Assembly: GCA_023410675.1 (NCBI GenBank)
Contig: JAEYPM010000066.1
Location: 1-64,000 of the forward strand
Origin: Bacillota bacterium
GTDB lineage: Bacteria > Bacillota > Clostridia > Lachnospirales > Cellulosilyticaceae
DNA length: 64,000 nucleotides
Reading direction: 5' to 3'
Below, piece after piece: positions 61,437-64,000 of the stretch (its first letter is position 1; each line of letters starts with the position of its first letter). A program made the translations under genes and the position numbers. Under the pieces are notes generated by a model. That model was given only the letters and a program-made list of their open reading frames with translations, searched no databases and was not told the origin of the DNA.

Positions 61437-61464
61437 TAATATCTACGTATTAATATCTATGTAT
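61437..61464. repeat. Tandem 14-base direct repeat near TPR gene promoter
   Basis: TAATATCTACGTAT (61437-61450) and TAATATCTATGTAT (61451-61464) differ at one base. They lie just downstream of the - strand -10 element, where a repressor could bind. Confidence 0.85.
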
Positions 61465-61468
61465 GACA

Positions 61469-61497
61469 ATTTTACCAAAAATTAACAAAAAAATCAA
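61469..61497 (-). promoter_or_regulatory. Sigma-A promoter for the TPR-like gene
   Basis: On the - strand TTGATT (61497-61492), 17-base spacer, TAAAAT (61474-61469), 60 bases before the start at 61409. Confidence 0.8.
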
Positions 61498-61516
61498 GAG
61501 ATGGAGATAAAATAAT

Positions 61517-62056
61517 ATGGGTTATTGGAATACAAGGGGACTTAGAGGAAGTGCTCTTGAGGACATTATTAATATGACAAATGAGTTATATAAACGAAAA
61601 GGAATAGCACTCATTCAAAAGATCCCAACGCCTATTAAACCAATTAATATTGATAAGGAGAAAAGGGTTATTACCCTTGCCTATTTTGAACAAAAAAGTA
61701 CAGTAGATTATATAGGTGTGGCACAAGGAATTCCTATATGCTTTGATGCAAAAGAAACAGCTTTAAAATCACTGCCACTTGCAAATGTTCATACCCATCA
61801 AATCGAATTTATGAAAGCATTTAAAGAGCAAGGTGGGGAGGCATTTTTAATTGTTTATTTTAAGAAATATGAAGAGCATTATCTTATGGATATCGATAGC
61901 CTTGAGTCATACTATAATGAAACATTAAGAGGGGGGAAAAATTCCATTCCTTATGAGCAGTTCGATAAAAGTTATATCATTCCAGTAGAAAATGGAATGT
62001 TTCTCAATTACTTAAAGATAGTAGATCTTTATTTGAGTAAAAGACAAAAGCACTAA
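61517..62056 (+). CDS. recU: Holliday junction resolvase RecU
   Basis: A 179-residue resolvase. NTRGLRGSALEDIINMTNELY matches the RecU N-terminal signature. The active site has Asp64 in STVDYIG and the FDAKET segment at 76-81; other RecU proteins I know read FEAKET there, so Asp77 replaces the usual Glu, which keeps an acidic metal ligand. It resolves four-way junctions and helps load RecA/RuvAB. AGATGGAGATAAA precedes the ATG. The neighbour pbp gene common in Bacilli is absent. Confidence 0.93.
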   Translation: MGYWNTRGLRGSALEDIINMTNELYKRKGIALIQKIPTPIKPINIDKEKRVITLAYFEQKSTVDYIGVAQGIPICFDAKETALKSLPLANVHTHQIEFMKAFKEQGGEAFLIVYFKKYEEHYLMDIDSLESYYNETLRGGKNSIPYEQFDKSYIIPVENGMFLNYLKIVDLYLSKRQKH

Positions 62057-62106
62057 CATGAATAGAATAATGGCAAATAGTAAATAATTCCTATGAGGTG
62101 ATAAGG

Positions 62107-63327
62107 ATGAAAAAAGGGATCCTCATAGGGATTATTTTTTGCTTTATGCTTTCAGGTTGTAACAAACTTCAAAGCAGTATTAGCGAACAAGAAGTTACAT
62201 TGTCAGAAGAAAGTAAAAAAAACATAGAGATATGCCTATATATCGAAAAAAAGATATCATTAGGGAAATATGAACCTGAAGAAGGGATTTATCTAGGTGC
62301 TTATACTGAAAAAAATTCTTATATTCATGATGATATCAAAGTATTTGAAAGGTTGGTTGGGCACCCACAAACTTTTAGAGTGCTTCAATATTCGAGCAAA
62401 AATGTTATTACAAAAAAGGATATTTTGCAGTGTATTGCACAAAAAAAAGTGCCATATATTAAATTGCTCATGCCCAAAAAAGATCCACTAAATAGAGTCT
62501 ATCAGATGATTGCTGATTTACGTTCAGAATATGATATACCTATATTTATTGAGTTATTTCCACTTACAGATGATATTACGGATCCTGCTGCTTATAAAGA
62601 TATTTACATGGATGCTCATAAAATTATTAAAAAATATATAAAAGACAGCACTATCGTTTGGAGCATTGAACTTGGAAGGACTTACGATATGCCCCTATAC
62701 TATCCAGGCAATAAATATGCAGACTGGGCAGGAATTAATATTTATGTACCAAAATACAAAAATAATAAAGAGTATGATGAAAATATTGAAAAAAATCTAG
62801 ACTTTTGGTATAAAAACTTTCAACATTCAAAACCGATGATGATTTCCGCATTAGCTATTTCTCATTATTCTACTGTTGATCATACCTATACAGTAAGTGA
62901 AACAAAAGATAAACTGAACATGTTTTATGATACCTATACAAAGCTGTATCCACGTCTTAAAGGCGTTATTTATATTGATATAGATATGAGAGAGATTAGT
63001 AATAAAGGAACAGATGATTACAGGGTAACTATGCAAAAACAACTCAGTGACTACCTAAAAAACAAGTTCAAAGAAGATAGATTTTTAGATTTCTTAGCAG
63101 AAGAAAAACCATCAACAGCTTATCAACTTATCAAGTGTGATATTCCTGCAGTGGTATGTAATGACAAAATTTATATTTCAAAAGAATATACAAAAGTGTT
63201 ATTTAAAGGGATCACTCTATCAAAGATTGCTAGCATAAAAGATTTGGAAGGAGAAGAATATTACTTATTAGAAGATATTGCACAATATGAAAAAGTGTTT
63301 TATCAAATACCAAAGATTACATTTTGA
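62107..63327 (+). CDS. Lipoprotein with degenerate GH26-like glycosidase fold
   Basis: A 406-residue predicted lipoprotein. The lipobox LSGC ends at Cys18. The TIM-barrel part resembles GH26 mannanases/licheninases: GIYLGAYTE near 60, FIEL with Glu149 at the acid/base place, and YYPGNKYADWAGINIYVP (198-215). At the nucleophile place, where GH26 enzymes read Ile-Ser/Ala-Glu-Phe, this protein has MMISALA with Ala248. It may thus bind glycans without cutting them. Start at 62107 follows GAGGTGATAAGG. The C-terminal 100 residues match nothing I know. The GH26 link is by eye. Confidence 0.55.
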   Translation: MKKGILIGIIFCFMLSGCNKLQSSISEQEVTLSEESKKNIEICLYIEKKISLGKYEPEEGIYLGAYTEKNSYIHDDIKVFERLVGHPQTFRVLQYSSKNVITKKDILQCIAQKKVPYIKLLMPKKDPLNRVYQMIADLRSEYDIPIFIELFPLTDDITDPAAYKDIYMDAHKIIKKYIKDSTIVWSIELGRTYDMPLYYPGNKYADWAGINIYVPKYKNNKEYDENIEKNLDFWYKNFQHSKPMMISALAISHYSTVDHTYTVSETKDKLNMFYDTYTKLYPRLKGVIYIDIDMREISNKGTDDYRVTMQKQLSDYLKNKFKEDRFLDFLAEEKPSTAYQLIKCDIPAVVCNDKIYISKEYTKVLFKGITLSKIASIKDLEGEEYYLLEDIAQYEKVFYQIPKITF

Positions 63328-63362
63328 ATGGAATATTATATTTAAAAAGTTATTTTGTTGTT

Positions 63363-63387
63363 AAAAAGGACAAGTGACCTTTTTTGA
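63363..63387 (+). terminator. Possible terminator after the lipoprotein gene
   Basis: AAAAAGG (63364-63369 area) pairs with CCTTTTTT (63379-63385), loop ACAAGTGA. The stem is short and A/T-rich; 35 bases follow the stop at 63327. Confidence 0.5.
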
Positions 63388-63572
63388 TTTGTTCAAAGTT
63401 AATATAATTTAAAAGTAGAATGAATAAGATTAAATCACTTTTAACAAATATGTAGGATCGTTAGAGATATTGTATAAATATAAGTCAGTAGTTTCCACTT
63501 GATAAGCACCTAGCATACAAAAAAATAACGTCAAGTTTTGAGTATCATATTTATTGTAAAGGAGACATTGCC

Positions 63573-63995
63573 ATGATAGAAGATAAGACGCTTATCAAAA
63601 AAGCATTTGAAGCACAGGAAAAAGCTTATACCCCATACTCTAATTTTAGAGTTGGGGCAGCACTCCTGGGGAAAAATGGAACGATCTATTTAGGATGTAA
63701 CATTGAAAATGCAGCCTTTTCACCCACAAACTGTGCAGAGCGTACAGCATTTTTTAAAGCCATTTCTGAGGGACAAATGACATTTGACGCTATTGCCATT
63801 GTTGGAAATCCTCAAGGAATTAATAAGGGTGAAGGCGATTACTGTGCACCATGTGGCGTATGCAGACAAGTGATGGCAGAGTTTTGTGATCCAAAAAATT
63901 TTCGCGTGCTTCTTGCAAAGAGCGAAACAGATTACAAAGTTTTTTCCCTTGAAGAATTATTACCACTTGGGTTTACAAAGGACGATTTGAAATAA
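63573..63995 (+). CDS. cdd: Cytidine deaminase
   Basis: A 140-residue zinc enzyme deaminating cytidine and deoxycytidine in pyrimidine salvage. The first zinc/catalytic motif is NCAERTAFFKAI, with Cys and the proton-shuttle Glu. The second is CAPCGVCRQVMAEF, giving the tetrameric-type Cys-x-x-Cys. YTPYSNFRVGAALL and IENAAFSPT bind substrate. AAAGGAGACATTGCC precedes the ATG. Complete, ending 5 bases before the window edge. Confidence 0.97.
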   Translation: MIEDKTLIKKAFEAQEKAYTPYSNFRVGAALLGKNGTIYLGCNIENAAFSPTNCAERTAFFKAISEGQMTFDAIAIVGNPQGINKGEGDYCAPCGVCRQVMAEFCDPKNFRVLLAKSETDYKVFSLEELLPLGFTKDDLK

Positions 63996-64000
63996 ATACA

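Noticed and set aside
63388..63572. Promoter for cdd around TATAAT at 63403
   Set aside because: The -10 is perfect but the nearest -35-like TTGATT is 13 bases away. Possible but unsupported.
1..64000. tRNA, rRNA, CRISPR arrays, insertion sequences, prophage or toxin-antitoxin pairs
   Set aside because: I found no cloverleaf, no regularly spaced repeats, no transposase and no paired small toxin genes. The window reads as conserved chromosome.

Overview
This is an AT-rich stretch of chromosome from an endospore-forming, anaerobic-type Firmicute of the class Clostridia. The evidence is a complete spoIIIAA-AH operon, spoIVB and spo0A, strong AAGGAGG-type ribosome binding sites, ATG/GTG/TTG starts and Gram-positive style sigma-A promoters. 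A Lachnospirales relative such as Cellulosilyticum is my guess from the overall feel of the proteins; no marker here proves it. Almost every gene is on the + strand and packed into operons. I see no tRNA, rRNA, insertion sequence, prophage, CRISPR array or replication origin.

Region 1 (1-9.4 kb) is the distal half of a type IV pilus operon. It holds the tail of a prepilin peptidase, two prepilins, a PilM-PilN fusion protein, an extended PilO-like protein, a PilV-like prepilin, a very large PilX-like minor pilin and a lipoprotein. This is the least ordinary part of the window.

Region 2 (9.4-14.0 kb) holds yqeG, shikimate pathway genes (aroE, aroK, aroQ) with a lone pseudopilin inserted between aroE and aroK, an M24 aminopeptidase and efp. 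Tandem hairpins close it. Region 3 (14.1-19.4 kb) is the spoIIIA operon, which builds the mother-cell side of the feeding channel between mother cell and forespore, with its terminator.

Region 4 (19.4-31.6 kb) follows the Bacillus subtilis order yqhY-nusB-xseA-xseB-ispA-dxs-yqxC/tlyA-ahrC-recN-spoIVB-spo0A. accBC and folD are absent, a YuiD-like gene and nadK are inserted, and spo0A has its own near-consensus promoter. It ends in a terminator shared with rqcH on the - strand.

Region 5 (34-54 kb) follows the B. subtilis yloC-to-yloV/recG order: yicC, remA, gmk, rpoZ, priA, def, fmt, rsmB, rlmN, prpC, prkC, rsgA, rpe, thiN, then rpmB on the - strand, yloU, fakA-like and recG, followed by rsmD, coaD and a coiled-coil protein. 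coaBC is missing between rpoZ and priA. A 46-residue membrane protein lies between thiN and rpmB, where B. subtilis has spoVM.

Region 6 (54-64 kb) is looser: a divergent polysaccharide deacetylase, a large M16C peptidase, a short-chain dehydrogenase, a RluA-type pseudouridine synthase, a TPR-like protein on the - strand, recU, a GH26-like lipoprotein that seems to have lost its nucleophile, and cytidine deaminase. Many promoters and hairpin terminators can be read directly and are listed. All functional assignments rest on motif and family recognition by eye, not on searches.
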